In this document: positions 1-10,056 of the stretch, in pieces
How positions within the stretch are numbered: position 1 is the stretch's first letter
Layout of the letters: each line of letters begins with the position of its first letter
Source of the DNA: CAKZYD01 sp039814715
GTDB taxonomy: Bacteria; Pseudomonadota; Alphaproteobacteria; Sphingomonadales; CAKZYD01
DNA length: 38,287 bases
Reading direction: 5' to 3'
Assembly (NCBI GenBank): GCA_039814715.1
Contig: JBCCAR010000030.1
Location: 1-38,287 of the forward strand
Program-made: the position numbers and the translations under genes
The notes under the pieces: model-generated
Told to the model about the DNA's origin: nothing
What the model saw: only the letters and a program-made list of their open reading frames with translations
The model's database searches: none

Positions 1-140
1 CGAATTGGCAGCCGACATTGCCGCCTGGACCAAAGAGCGAAACAATAAACAGTGCATCGCAAACTGGCAGTTCACAAACAACGACGCACGGATAAAACTC
101 ACTAAACTATACCCATCAATCTGAGTGATTCACAGGACTA
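1..140 (+). mobile_element. Right end of an IS630-type insertion sequence (partial)
   Basis: The window opens inside the C-terminal coding part of an IS630-like transposase, which stops at 122-124. IS630 elements are known to insert at TA, preferably inside CTAG, and a CTAG lies at 138-141, only 14 bases after the stop. I infer that the element ends there, with the TA at 139-140 as the target dinucleotide. The left end lies outside the window, so neither terminal inverted repeats nor the target duplication can be verified. Confidence 0.5.
2..124 (+). CDS. IS630-family transposase, C-terminal fragment (cut by window edge)
   Basis: Reading frame 2 is open from the first base to a TGA at 122-124 and gives about 40 residues. 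The segment W-T-K-E-R-N, then W-Q-F-T-N-N-D-A-R, then a terminal K-L-Y-P-S-I matches the usual C-terminus of IS630-family DDE transposases (W-x2-x-R-N, W-x-F-T-x2-D-A-R-x-K-L, L-Y-P). The catalytic DDE core is upstream of the window, so whether the element is intact cannot be judged. The assignment rests on recognising this tail pattern. Confidence 0.7.
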   Translation, partial: ELAADIAAWTKERNNKQCIANWQFTNNDARIKLTKLYPSI

Positions 141-210
141 GCCTGACATCTTTACGATTACGCAAGGACGCTGCTGTAATCTCAGATAGTTTCATCGCCA
201 GAGAGCGGAT

Positions 211-328
211 CATGACCTTGTATTTCGCGCAAGACGCTTGCCATACTTGGCTTAAAACAATGCCTTTACTGCAAGCGCAGCTTGGGCGCGTGGCCACGGG
301 CTATGTGCCTTTAGTGGAGCTTCGCTGA
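211..328 (+). CDS. Tiny ORF (38 aa) overlapping the start of the GGDEF-EAL gene
   Basis: I do not recognise this product. An ATG at 211 is preceded by a purine-rich AGAGAGCGG at a suitable distance. The ORF runs to a TGA whose last base is the A of the next gene's ATG (TGATG), an arrangement typical of translational coupling. The same frame is open back to about 125, close to the inferred IS630 end. It may therefore be either a small leader peptide or the 3' remnant of a larger gene truncated by the insertion. There is no signal peptide or membrane segment. Confidence 0.3.
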
Positions 329-2118
329 TGGCGAGCGCGGACACTCTAAAATCGCTGTTTGACGGCCTACCCTATGCCATCTTCGCTAAGAATGCGGCTT
401 TAGAAGTCATCTACGGCAACGCAGCCCTCTCGGCCATGGTTGGCCGGGAAGACTATGTTGGAAAAACCGACAAAGACCTAATGGCGCCAGGCCCGGCAGA
501 ACAAAGCGAAGTGGCTGATAGGCGCGCTCTTTCGGGCCAAGTGGCTATCACCGAACACTGGGTTCGCGATCAACGCGCCGTTATTACGAGTAAATATCCA
601 GTTACCCTGCCGGACGGTGAACCTGGCCTTATTGGCATCGTCATCGACGTGACGGGCTCACGCAGCGATGACCAAGCCGCTGTTGATCTAGGCGGATCAG
701 ACGCCATAACGCATCAGGTTGATATTTCCGCGAGCGGAGATGGCAGAGTTGTTGCGCTGGAAAATCTGCTCATTGAAACCCTGCGTGAGAAGCAACAAGC
801 CATTGAACTCGCCTTAATGGACCCTGCAACGGGTCTTAGAAACCGGGCAGGCTTAGACCAGGACCTGGAAACCGCGCTCGCCAGGGTAGATAAGGAAGGG
901 GGCCGCCTTGGTCTCACTTTCATAGATCTGGACCATTTCAAAAGCATCAATGATCGGCTAGGCCATGATGCTGGCGATGCAGTGCTAAAGGAATTAGGCC
1001 AGCGCTTTAATGGAAATGACGGCCATTGCATGAGCGTTGCCCGGCTCGGAGGCGATGAATTTGCAGTCGTCTTCCGATCAGACCCAGAAACAAGCGCGGC
1101 GCTTCTCCATGAACGCCAAGCCAAAGTGCACGAGCGTGTTTTTAAGCCAGTGCCTTTTGGGGACAAAATGATCCATATGACGGGCTCTATGGGCATCGCC
1201 CTCTACCCGGATCACGCTACTGACATTCAAACCCTTAAGCGGTATGCAGACGCTGCGCTGCTGACGTCGAAAAACGAAGGCCGCAACCGCTTCACCTTCT
1301 TTAACGAAGACATCCAAAAGGCGGCGCTTCGGCGGCGCGAGATTGAAGGCGCGCTTAATACCGCAATTTCGGAAAAGACGCTGACGCCGCATGTACAGCC
1401 TATTATCGGGCCAGACGGCGGCGGCTTGCTCGGTGTGGAAGTGTTGGCGCGCTGGACGCACCCCACTCTTGGCCCCATCATGCCAGAAGAGTTTATTCCC
1501 ATTGCCGAAGACTGCGGCCTTCTCACACGGCTTGATCTGGCGATGTTGGAGACAGCGGCAACGCAGCTCAAGCCATATTTCCGCAGCGGTGCCTTAAAGC
1601 AGGCATCCTTCAATGCGAGCGCTCTTGCGATTACTAGTCCGACATATGCGCAGCGGCTGCTAAAGACGATTGAAGCGCTTGACCTCAGCCCCAACCATAT
1701 TTGCATCGAAATTGTCGAAACAGCCCTCGTCCACGATCTTGATGTTGCGCGCGCAAACTTGCAGGCGCTTCAAAATGCAGGCGTTTGCATTGCCCTTGAT
1801 GACTTCGGGACCGGCTATTCAAACCTGCGCGCATTGCTTGATCTACCGCTAGACCGCGTCAAAATCGACCGTTCCCTGGTCGCAGATTTAGACACCAATC
1901 CGAAAGTCTTCCAACTGTTCCTGACGATCGTCAATCTCGCCAAGTTGCTTGAAGTCGAAATTGTCGCAGAAGGCTTAGAGACAGACTACCATCGGCTTGT
2001 GGCAGAATCGGCCGGGATTACGCATTTGCAAGGCTTTTTCTTTGCCAAGCCCATGCCCATAAGCGCGCTGAGCACGTGGCTTGAGACTGAGATGGAAAGC
2101 AGCGTTGCCGCTGCCTAG
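328..2118 (+). CDS. PAS-GGDEF-EAL cyclic-di-GMP turnover protein
   Basis: This is a predicted soluble bifunctional c-di-GMP enzyme of 596 residues. Residues about 5-110 look like a PAS sensor domain. A short helix (about 140-165) leads to a diguanylate cyclase domain with an intact G-G-D-E-F at 241-245. No RxxD inhibitory site is visible five residues before it. The C-terminal phosphodiesterase domain has E-V-L at 371-373 in place of E-A-L (a tolerated variant), D-D-F-G-T-G-Y-S at about 491, K-I-D-R at 512, A-E-G-L-E at about 547 and Q-G-F near 566, so both catalytic sites look usable. GGAG stands nine bases before the ATG. The TAG stop lies in the CTAG target of the downstream MITE-like element. 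There are no transmembrane helices, so it probably senses a cytoplasmic ligand or redox state through PAS. Confidence 0.93.
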   Translation: MASADTLKSLFDGLPYAIFAKNAALEVIYGNAALSAMVGREDYVGKTDKDLMAPGPAEQSEVADRRALSGQVAITEHWVRDQRAVITSKYPVTLPDGEPGLIGIVIDVTGSRSDDQAAVDLGGSDAITHQVDISASGDGRVVALENLLIETLREKQQAIELALMDPATGLRNRAGLDQDLETALARVDKEGGRLGLTFIDLDHFKSINDRLGHDAGDAVLKELGQRFNGNDGHCMSVARLGGDEFAVVFRSDPETSAALLHERQAKVHERVFKPVPFGDKMIHMTGSMGIALYPDHATDIQTLKRYADAALLTSKNEGRNRFTFFNEDIQKAALRRREIEGALNTAISEKTLTPHVQPIIGPDGGGLLGVEVLARWTHPTLGPIMPEEFIPIAEDCGLLTRLDLAMLETAATQLKPYFRSGALKQASFNASALAITSPTYAQRLLKTIEALDLSPNHICIEIVETALVHDLDVARANLQALQNAGVCIALDDFGTGYSNLRALLDLPLDRVKIDRSLVADLDTNPKVFQLFLTIVNLAKLLEVEIVAEGLETDYHRLVAESAGITHLQGFFFAKPMPISALSTWLETEMESSVAAA

Positions 2119-2276
2119 TGGATTGGCTCAGACAAATGGCACCCATAGGATGCCAAAGTCCGGGGTCTCGGCAGGAGGCGGTTTGCAGGCGATGCGGTGC
2201 ATCGTCAAAATCCGTCGACGCACCGAGAGGCCGGAATTTGGCATCCTATGGGTGCCATTTGTCTGAGCCAATCCAC
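2118..2276. mobile_element. MITE-like element, 159 bp, 40-bp perfect terminal inverted repeats
   Basis: Positions 2118-2157 and 2237-2276 are exact reverse complements (40/40), beginning GTGGATTGGCTCAGAC. Pairing continues imperfectly inwards for about 15 more bases. Both ends abut TA (2116-2117 and 2277-2278), and both TAs lie in CTAG, consistent with a TA duplication of the IS630/Tc1 type. There is no ORF of meaningful length inside, as expected for a non-autonomous element. It lies between the convergent GGDEF-EAL and DUF4139 genes. In RNA it would fold into a very long hairpin, so it could also block read-through in both directions. Confidence 0.8.
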
Positions 2277-2281
2277 TAGCA

Positions 2282-3679
2282 TTACCCGACGCGAACTTTA
2301 AAACGCACGACGCGCTCGCCCTTTGCGCTGATCGGCGCAGCAAATCTGAGGGTTTGCGCATCATCTTCTTGCGCCTTCAAGGAGCTATCCAGTAATTCCG
2401 CATTTGGGCCCACGCGCTGCAGAAGATTGACAACCACGTCGCTGTCCTTGGCATTCTTCAGCGTATATTCCATGGTGATATCGCGAATTTCTCGGCTGCG
2501 TGTTTTACTTACCAAATCATCATCCACTTTTCTAGAGGTGACGGTCACATCAAAGGCCTGGCCCATTGTAAGATCGAGGTCGAGGCCTTCAGCGGTGTGC
2601 TTAATGCTATCTTCGCCCACGAACTGCGCAGAGCCTTGGCTATCTTGCCCGTAAATCCGCACGATACCTTTTGGCAGCGGTATACCGAGATTCGACGCCT
2701 TATCGTTTGTGAGTTCAAGCGTCACATCGACATTCTCAGGCGCTTTACGAGTCGAAAAGCCCCAGGCGCGGTGCGTATAGACCTTTTCAACAGGTACCTT
2801 GGCGGCCGTCATGAACGTGACTTGCTTGGTCTGCTTGTCAGCGATCGTGGTGGGCTGCGGCAGCGTATACATATGATAATCACCCACAGCTTCAGGCTCC
2901 ACCATATCCGCTTTTGCGGACATCGCCATCACCATGCCGCGGCTTTCATAATCGCGTCTCTGCAGGCGCACGCGGTTGACATCACCGGCAATCAGCTGGG
3001 TCTTGGCATTGGTGTAAGCAATCCCTGTGTTGTTTATCAGCGTGATCAAACCGGTGATATCCATCTTCGTTTCATCGCGTGACAAGGAGCCGACATAGTC
3101 CGCCGACCAGCGAATGCCGGAAGTCAAATACGCTAGTTCAATGCGTTGATCGCCTGCCTTTTCCGCCTCAATGCGCATGCTCAGTGTGGGCTTCGCACGC
3201 AGATTGTCAGGAAGCTTTTTAAATACAATACGGCCAGGAAAATCATTGCTGATGACTTCAATCTGGCTCCCGACTTGGAGCACAGCTGCGCCGCCGTTAT
3301 TGGCAAGGACCACCGCATCGCGCGCTTCCATGTCGCCATCATCATCCTCGCGGTACAGCAGCACTTCCTGCCCAACGGCCTTATTGAGCAGAGCTGATGG
3401 ACTTATGAGATCAAAGTCAAAATTCTGCTCAATCACCTTGAGCCCGCCCGTCAACGCTGCTGTTTGCGGCATCATACGCGCTGAGACCTCTTCAAACGCA
3501 ATTGATGAAGTCCCTTGCGGTAAATTCACATAACGGCTGTCGCGCACCATGGCGAGGTCGCTATTGTAAATGGTGATGGCAAGGTCATCTCGCGTCTGAG
3601 CCGTCACCATGGTTTGCGCTAACGCGCTTGTTGACGCGCCCGCCGCTATCACCGACCCCAAAACGACTGCCTTGATCAT
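2282..3679 (-). CDS. DUF4139 domain-containing secreted protein
   Basis: The product is 465 residues with an N-terminal signal peptide (residues 1-22, hydrophobic core, ends A-L-A-Q). The central part contains the segment Y-L-T-S-G-I-R-W-S-A-D-Y followed by N-x-T-G-x-A-Y and L-I-A-G-D-V-N-R-V, diagnostic of the DUF4139 beta-sandwich family, which is often annotated as mucoidy-inhibitor-like. The molecular function of this family is not established; a periplasmic or surface-associated beta-rich role is inferred. AAGGGG precedes the ATG. The gene converges on the GGDEF-EAL gene, with only the MITE between their stop codons. No catalytic residues can be named. Confidence 0.85.
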   Translation of the reverse strand: MIKAVVLGSVIAAGASTSALAQTMVTAQTRDDLAITIYNSDLAMVRDSRYVNLPQGTSSIAFEEVSARMMPQTAALTGGLKVIEQNFDFDLISPSALLNKAVGQEVLLYREDDDGDMEARDAVVLANNGGAAVLQVGSQIEVISNDFPGRIVFKKLPDNLRAKPTLSMRIEAEKAGDQRIELAYLTSGIRWSADYVGSLSRDETKMDITGLITLINNTGIAYTNAKTQLIAGDVNRVRLQRRDYESRGMVMAMSAKADMVEPEAVGDYHMYTLPQPTTIADKQTKQVTFMTAAKVPVEKVYTHRAWGFSTRKAPENVDVTLELTNDKASNLGIPLPKGIVRIYGQDSQGSAQFVGEDSIKHTAEGLDLDLTMGQAFDVTVTSRKVDDDLVSKTRSREIRDITMEYTLKNAKDSDVVVNLLQRVGPNAELLDSSLKAQEDDAQTLRFAAPISAKGERVVRFKVRVG

Positions 3680-3800
3680 CCTGTTATCCCCTTCATCCGC
3701 CTAGAATAGCGTCCGTGTGATCCTGGCGAGCCTTCATGTCAAAACCAAGATAGAACTACGGCGACTTTATGTATGTTCGCCTTGACGTTGGCCAGGCATC

Positions 3801-4304
3801 TTAAAACGGAATGTCATCATCCAAGGCGTTATCGTCCATGCCGCCGCCGCCCATAGGCTTGGACGCGCCGCCACCGCCGCCGCCTCCGCCAAAGCTCTCA
3901 CCGCCGCCATAGCCGCCGCCCTCCATAGAAGCGCCGCCGCCCATGTTATCATTGCGGCCGCCAAGCATAGTGAGTTCGCCGCGGTAGCGCTGGAGAACAA
4001 TCTCGGTGGTGTATTTTTCAACGCCGCTTTGGTCTTGCCATTTACGGGTTTGCAGCTGGCCCTCGATGTAAATGGTTGAGCCCTTGCGCAGGTAATTTTG
4101 CGCAACCTTAGCCAGGTTTTCGTTGAAGATGACCACCCGGTGCCACTCTGTTTTCTCGCGGCGTTCACCGGTGTTTTTATCGCGCCACTGTTCGGACGTC
4201 GCCAGCGACAGGTTCACAACAGGTGACCCATCATTCATAGTCCGCACTTCAGGATCTCGGCCCAGATTGCCTACCAAGGTGACTTTGTTTACGCTTCCAG
4301 CCAT
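3801..4304 (-). CDS. ssb: Single-stranded DNA-binding protein
   Basis: This protein binds single-stranded DNA in replication, recombination and repair. The 167-residue product begins M-A-G-S-V-N-K-V with the OB-fold segment N-L-G-R-D-P-E-V-R, then T-E-W-H-R-V-V and Y-I-E-G-Q-L-Q-T-R-K-W. A glycine-rich linker (about residues 117-155) follows, and the acidic tip D-D-D-I-P-F that recruits partner proteins ends the chain. An in-frame upstream start would add 18 non-conserved residues, so I chose the conserved methionine at 4304. It stands divergent to the CpeT-like gene and upstream of uvrA across other genes, a loose version of the frequent ssb/uvrA neighbourhood. Confidence 0.97.
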   Translation of the reverse strand: MAGSVNKVTLVGNLGRDPEVRTMNDGSPVVNLSLATSEQWRDKNTGERREKTEWHRVVIFNENLAKVAQNYLRKGSTIYIEGQLQTRKWQDQSGVEKYTTEIVLQRYRGELTMLGGRNDNMGGGASMEGGGYGGGESFGGGGGGGGASKPMGGGGMDDNALDDDIPF

Positions 4305-4451
4305 GCCCGCACCACTCGTTGTTTTTCCATGATTGCTCGAACGATAAGCCTTGGCCAAAGAGCGCGCAATCGCCTAGCGGCGAGAAGCTGTGGAGAACCA
4401 TCACTTCACGCAGGAAAACAGCGCGCTAGGCGCACGATATGGAGCTCCAAA

Positions 4452-5090
4452 ATGAGACACGCAATACGCCTGGTTGTAGCGGCAACAGCGCTGCTTGCGA
4501 GCAGTCCGACCTATGGCCAAAGCACACTCGCGCAGGAATTCGCCAGCATTCAAGGCGGCAGCTTTACCACTGCGCAGCAAGCCGCTACAGACCCGCGCTA
4601 CGCTGTGGTAGAAGCGGAGGTCGTGCGCATCTGGCCGAGCAGGGAAGACGGGCTGTGGATGTACCAAGAGCAAGCCATTCTAGCTGCAGGCGACAAAATT
4701 TATGAAAACGCGAAAGCCCAGCCGTATTTTCAGCGCATTTTCCGCCTCCTCAAAATGGGCGACGGGCGGCTGGTTCGGGAAAATTATGAGCTAAGCGACC
4801 CAAGCGTCGCCATTGGGGCGTACAAAAAGCCTGCAAGCCTGGATGAGCTCTCACCAGATGACTTGGTTCTCGGCGGCTGCGCAAACCAAATCGAACGCGT
4901 CGCCAGCGGCTATTGGCGCGCGCATATCGCAACCTGCCCTAATACCTATAAGGGCGCGACGCACATGGCGTCGTTTTCCGTTTACACGCCAAATAGCTTC
5001 GCCAATTGGGATCGCGGATTTGACGCAGCCGGCAGTGTCGTTTGGGGGCCAGCGAGCGGCGGCTATATCTTTAAACGCAAAACGCAATAA
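4452..5090 (+). CDS. Secreted CpeT/CpcT (DUF1001) family protein
   Basis: The 212-residue product has a clear signal peptide (M-R-H-A-I-R-L then a hydrophobic run, cleavage after T-Y-G-Q). The mature part shows the CpeT family layout: G-S-F-T-T-A-Q-Q-A, D-P-R-Y, I-W-P-S-R-x-D-G-x-W-M-Y-Q-E-Q-A, Y-x-Q-R-I-F-R-L, a G-G-C segment, and W-D-R-G-F-D with V-W-G-P-x-S-G-G-Y at the C-terminus. In cyanobacteria this family includes bilin lyases for phycobiliproteins. In a heterotrophic alphaproteobacterium with an export signal, that chemistry is unlikely or at least unproven. GGAG lies nine bases before the chosen ATG; an upstream in-frame start would hide the signal peptide. Confidence 0.85.
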   Translation: MRHAIRLVVAATALLASSPTYGQSTLAQEFASIQGGSFTTAQQAATDPRYAVVEAEVVRIWPSREDGLWMYQEQAILAAGDKIYENAKAQPYFQRIFRLLKMGDGRLVRENYELSDPSVAIGAYKKPASLDELSPDDLVLGGCANQIERVASGYWRAHIATCPNTYKGATHMASFSVYTPNSFANWDRGFDAAGSVVWGPASGGYIFKRKTQ

Positions 5091-5140
5091 GGCGCCCCTT
5101 GCCAGGAGGGACGCTTTACCGAACTTAGACTTAAGTCAGA

Positions 5141-5659
5141 TTAGCGGCGACGGCGGCGCGAGGCGGCAACGCCGGCAAGGCCAAAGCCTACCAGCGCCAA
5201 TGTGCCCGGCTCCGACACCCGGTTGATCTGCACAGAGATACCGCCTTCATTATCGCGCAAGTTGCTGTCGCGAATAGAAAATTCAAGCGTGTCGCTCGCA
5301 GCCAGCGAGAAAAAGAACGGTGCTGCATTGTTGAGCGCCTGGATAGGGAGTTCAAAGCGCTCCGACGCAGTACCCAGACCCACGGTACCCAGCTGGGCTG
5401 ACTCTACAAAATAACGGTAAATCCAACCTCGCGTGCAGTCTTCGCCATTGCTGTCACACCCCGTTTCACGGCCCCAGGCATTCCACGCCGTAAAATCGTC
5501 AATGATTGGGTCAATGCGCCAATTACCGGCACTCAACTCAACAGGTCCAACATCGCTTGTGCCGGTAAGGGCGTCGATGTTGATGATGGTGGCTTTAACA
5601 GAGCCCGCGCTCAGCAGGGTTGCGGCAAGGGCAATCGACGTCAGGGCTGGTTTGAACAT
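5141..5659 (-). CDS. Short PEP-CTERM sorting-domain protein
   Basis: This is a 172-residue exported protein with an N-terminal signal peptide (M-F-K-P-A-L-T-S, cleavage near S-V-K-A). The C-terminal sorting signal is S-E-P-G-T-L-A-L-V-G-F-G-L-A-G followed by A-A-S-R-R-R-R-R. Such tails are recognised by exosortase (EpsH/XrtA), which releases the protein to the surface or extracellular matrix. The middle is acidic and carries a cysteine pair (C-D-S-N-G-E-D-C). I chose the ATG at 5659 because it gives a proper signal peptide; an AAGAG stands upstream. A sigma-54-like promoter lies at 5697-5712. No function of the passenger domain is recognised. Confidence 0.88.
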   Translation of the reverse strand: MFKPALTSIALAATLLSAGSVKATIINIDALTGTSDVGPVELSAGNWRIDPIIDDFTAWNAWGRETGCDSNGEDCTRGWIYRYFVESAQLGTVGLGTASERFELPIQALNNAAPFFFSLAASDTLEFSIRDSNLRDNEGGISVQINRVSEPGTLALVGFGLAGVAASRRRRR

Positions 5660-5696
5660 AAGAACTCTTTCACTCAACGACAGGTGCCAAGCGTAA

Positions 5697-5712
5697 TTCA
5701 AATTCCATGCCA
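5697..5712 (-). promoter_or_regulatory. Sigma-54-like (-24/-12) promoter of the short PEP-CTERM gene
   Basis: On the minus strand the site reads TGGCATGGAATTTGAA, against the consensus TGGCACG-N4-TTGCA. The GG of the -24 box and the TTG of the -12 box are at the correct spacing. Deviations are T for C at position 6 and A for C in the -12 GC. The predicted transcription start would leave a leader of roughly 27 bases, containing the ribosome binding site before the ATG at 5659. Confidence 0.5.
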
Positions 5713-5731
5713 AAGTGTTGAAAGCTTTGGT

Positions 5732-5932
5732 TTACATAGTGTTTTCAAAATTCTCACGTCGTACATCCAGGGCTTTTTGCGCTGTTACTGACATCGGCTC
5801 GGCCAAAGCGTTCGAAATCGATCCAGAACATGTCGCTCGCGCAATAATCGTTGTATCCATACGACGTGCTGCAACTGCAGCCATGTTGAGAGCGGCGTTT
5901 TCCCACAACTTCGTCGCTCTGCGTGCCTGCAT
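5732..5932 (-). CDS. Possible small protein (66 aa), unrecognised
   Basis: This ORF fills the 353-base space between the short PEP-CTERM gene and uvrA. It begins M-Q-A-R-R-A-T-K-L-W and is rich in alanine and methionine, with a helix-like composition vaguely reminiscent of phasins. There is no strong ribosome binding site and other frames are also open here, so it may be a decayed gene or chance. Its stop lies about 20 bases upstream of the sigma-54-like promoter. Apart from that promoter I see nothing else in the interval. Confidence 0.2.
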   Translation of the reverse strand: MQARRATKLWENAALNMAAVAARRMDTTIIARATCSGSISNALAEPMSVTAQKALDVRRENFENTM

Positions 5933-6012
5933 GCGGCGCTGCAGTCCTTGACCCTGCCATGTCTCCGGACCAAATCAAAGACAGCAAACATCCTTATGGA
6001 CTTATCAAACCA

Positions 6013-8898
<2,886 letters not shown>

Positions 8899-8900
8899 CG

Positions 8901-8981
8901 CAGCCAGTAGAGCCAGCAAGTCTTGCGCTCCTTGGCCTGGGCCTAGCCGGGCTTGGCATCAGCCGCAAGCGGCGGCGCTAA
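8901..8981 (+). pseudogene. Orphan PEP-CTERM sorting tail directly after uvrA
   Basis: Three bases after the uvrA stop, in another frame, the sequence encodes Q-P-V-E-P-A-S-L-A-L-L-G-L-G-L-A-G-L-G followed by I-S-R-K-R-R-R and TAA. This is a textbook PEP-CTERM signal: proline-glutamate-proline-like motif, hydrophobic helix, basic end. The frame is closed upstream at about 8871 within uvrA and has no start codon. It must therefore be the relic of a PEP-CTERM gene whose body was lost when uvrA was joined to it, or a fused fragment. Confidence 0.7.
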
Positions 8982-9016
8982 GCCGAACACGTTCAGTACC
9001 TTTAAAAAAGAGCGCG

Positions 9017-9946
9017 TTAAGCCCCCTTTTGCATGGCGCGTGCAGCCAATATTTGGCTGTCGCGCCAGGCTTGCCGTTTAGGGATGTCGTCTACGCTAGT
9101 CTGCTTTTCCATGGCGGCGTGAATGTCTTGGGCAAGCCGGTCGCCCCACGCATAATCCGTACGCGCTGCCTGGCCCATGGTTTTCATCATATCGCCAAGC
9201 TTGGCCACAAAATCAGCGAAGCCGCCAGCTGCATTGAGGTGCGCTGTCTCAAAGGGCCCAACGGAGGCCCAGCGCAGCGCCAGTCCATCCGTCATGACAC
9301 GGTCAATATCTTCAGGCGAACAATACCCCTCGCCCACCAAGTGCATCGCTTCTGCCACAAGCGTATATTGCAAGCGGTTGAGGATATATCCGTCGATTTC
9401 TTTTTTGACCGTTATGGGTTTCATTTGCGCCGCTTCTAGCAAAGCGCGCGCTTGCTCCAGGGTTTCCGGCGACGTCCATTGGGTCGCGCACAATTCAACC
9501 AGGGGGATTAACGACGGGGGATTGACCGGGTGCGCGACGAGAGCACGTTCTGGTCCAATGATATCGCTTAGAAAATCCGATCCCCTAAGCGCGGATGTGG
9601 ATGAGGCTAAAATACAATCGATCGGCGCATGCTTTGCAATATCCGCGAAGACTGCGCGCTTAATCGTCAGGTCCTCGCGGACACTCTCTTGCACGTAGGA
9701 CGCTTCAGCCACCGCCTCTTGCAGCGTTGGAGCCGTCCAAATGCGAGACAGGATTGCCTCAATCGGCTCATCAAGTAAGCTGCAGCTGTCCAGCAACGAC
9801 AGCGTGCTGACAATTCCTGGCAAGCAATGGTCCTGAAGGGACGCAGTGTCCTTGTCATAGATGGCAACCCTATGGCCCGCCCGGGCAAACACAAGCGCCC
9901 ATGCGCCGCCAACAAGCCCGCCGCCAATACACGCTATCTGCGCCAT
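9017..9946 (-). CDS. Lambda-crystallin-type 3-hydroxyacyl-CoA dehydrogenase (L-gulonate 3-dehydrogenase-like)
   Basis: The product is a 309-residue NAD-dependent dehydrogenase. The Rossmann motif I-G-G-G-L-V-G-G-A-W is at about residues 6-15. It continues with Q-E-S-V-x-E-D-L, S-S-T-S, A-H-P-V-N-P-P with the catalytic histidine, V-K-K-E-I-D-G-Y-I-L-N-R-L-Q-Y, and G-P-F-E-T-x-H-L-N-A. This order closely follows mammalian lambda-crystallin (CRYL1, L-gulonate 3-dehydrogenase). The bacterial substrate may be a 3-hydroxyacyl-CoA, carnitine or sugar acid; the sequence alone does not decide. GAGGAG stands eight bases before the ATG at 9946, which excludes the longer in-frame start. Confidence 0.88.
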   Translation of the reverse strand: MAQIACIGGGLVGGAWALVFARAGHRVAIYDKDTASLQDHCLPGIVSTLSLLDSCSLLDEPIEAILSRIWTAPTLQEAVAEASYVQESVREDLTIKRAVFADIAKHAPIDCILASSTSALRGSDFLSDIIGPERALVAHPVNPPSLIPLVELCATQWTSPETLEQARALLEAAQMKPITVKKEIDGYILNRLQYTLVAEAMHLVGEGYCSPEDIDRVMTDGLALRWASVGPFETAHLNAAGGFADFVAKLGDMMKTMGQAARTDYAWGDRLAQDIHAAMEKQTSVDDIPKRQAWRDSQILAARAMQKGA

Positions 9947-10056
9947 CTTAGTCTCCTCTACCGCATTCCTATTGACACCAAAGGAAAGCAAGCAAACTTA
10001 GCAGCGCGCCAAAACCCGATACAGCAGATTTAAACGGCAGATCGCTGGCTGACTAT

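Noticed and set aside
714..1706. Long minus-strand ORFs within the GGDEF-EAL gene
   Set aside because: They are shadow frames of a gene with intact domain motifs on the plus strand; no ribosome binding sites or recognisable products.
3801..3950. GC-rich triplet repeat in ssb as an unstable or foreign repeat
   Set aside because: It encodes the glycine-rich linker that normally precedes the acidic tip of alphaproteobacterial SSB.
4452..5090. Photosynthetic or phycobilisome organism suggested by the CpeT-like gene
   Set aside because: All other genes are alphaproteobacterial housekeeping genes and the CpeT-like protein is exported; the family also occurs outside phototrophs.
5670..5690. TGGCACCTGTCGTTGA (minus strand) as a sigma-54 site before the short PEP-CTERM gene
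   Set aside because: Spacing is one base long, the -12 GC is missing, and it would leave almost no leader before the ATG.
5800..5845. GTTC ... GAAC near uvrA as a LexA box
   Set aside because: The alphaproteobacterial box is a direct repeat GTTC-N7-GTTC; this pair is inverted with a 12-base gap.
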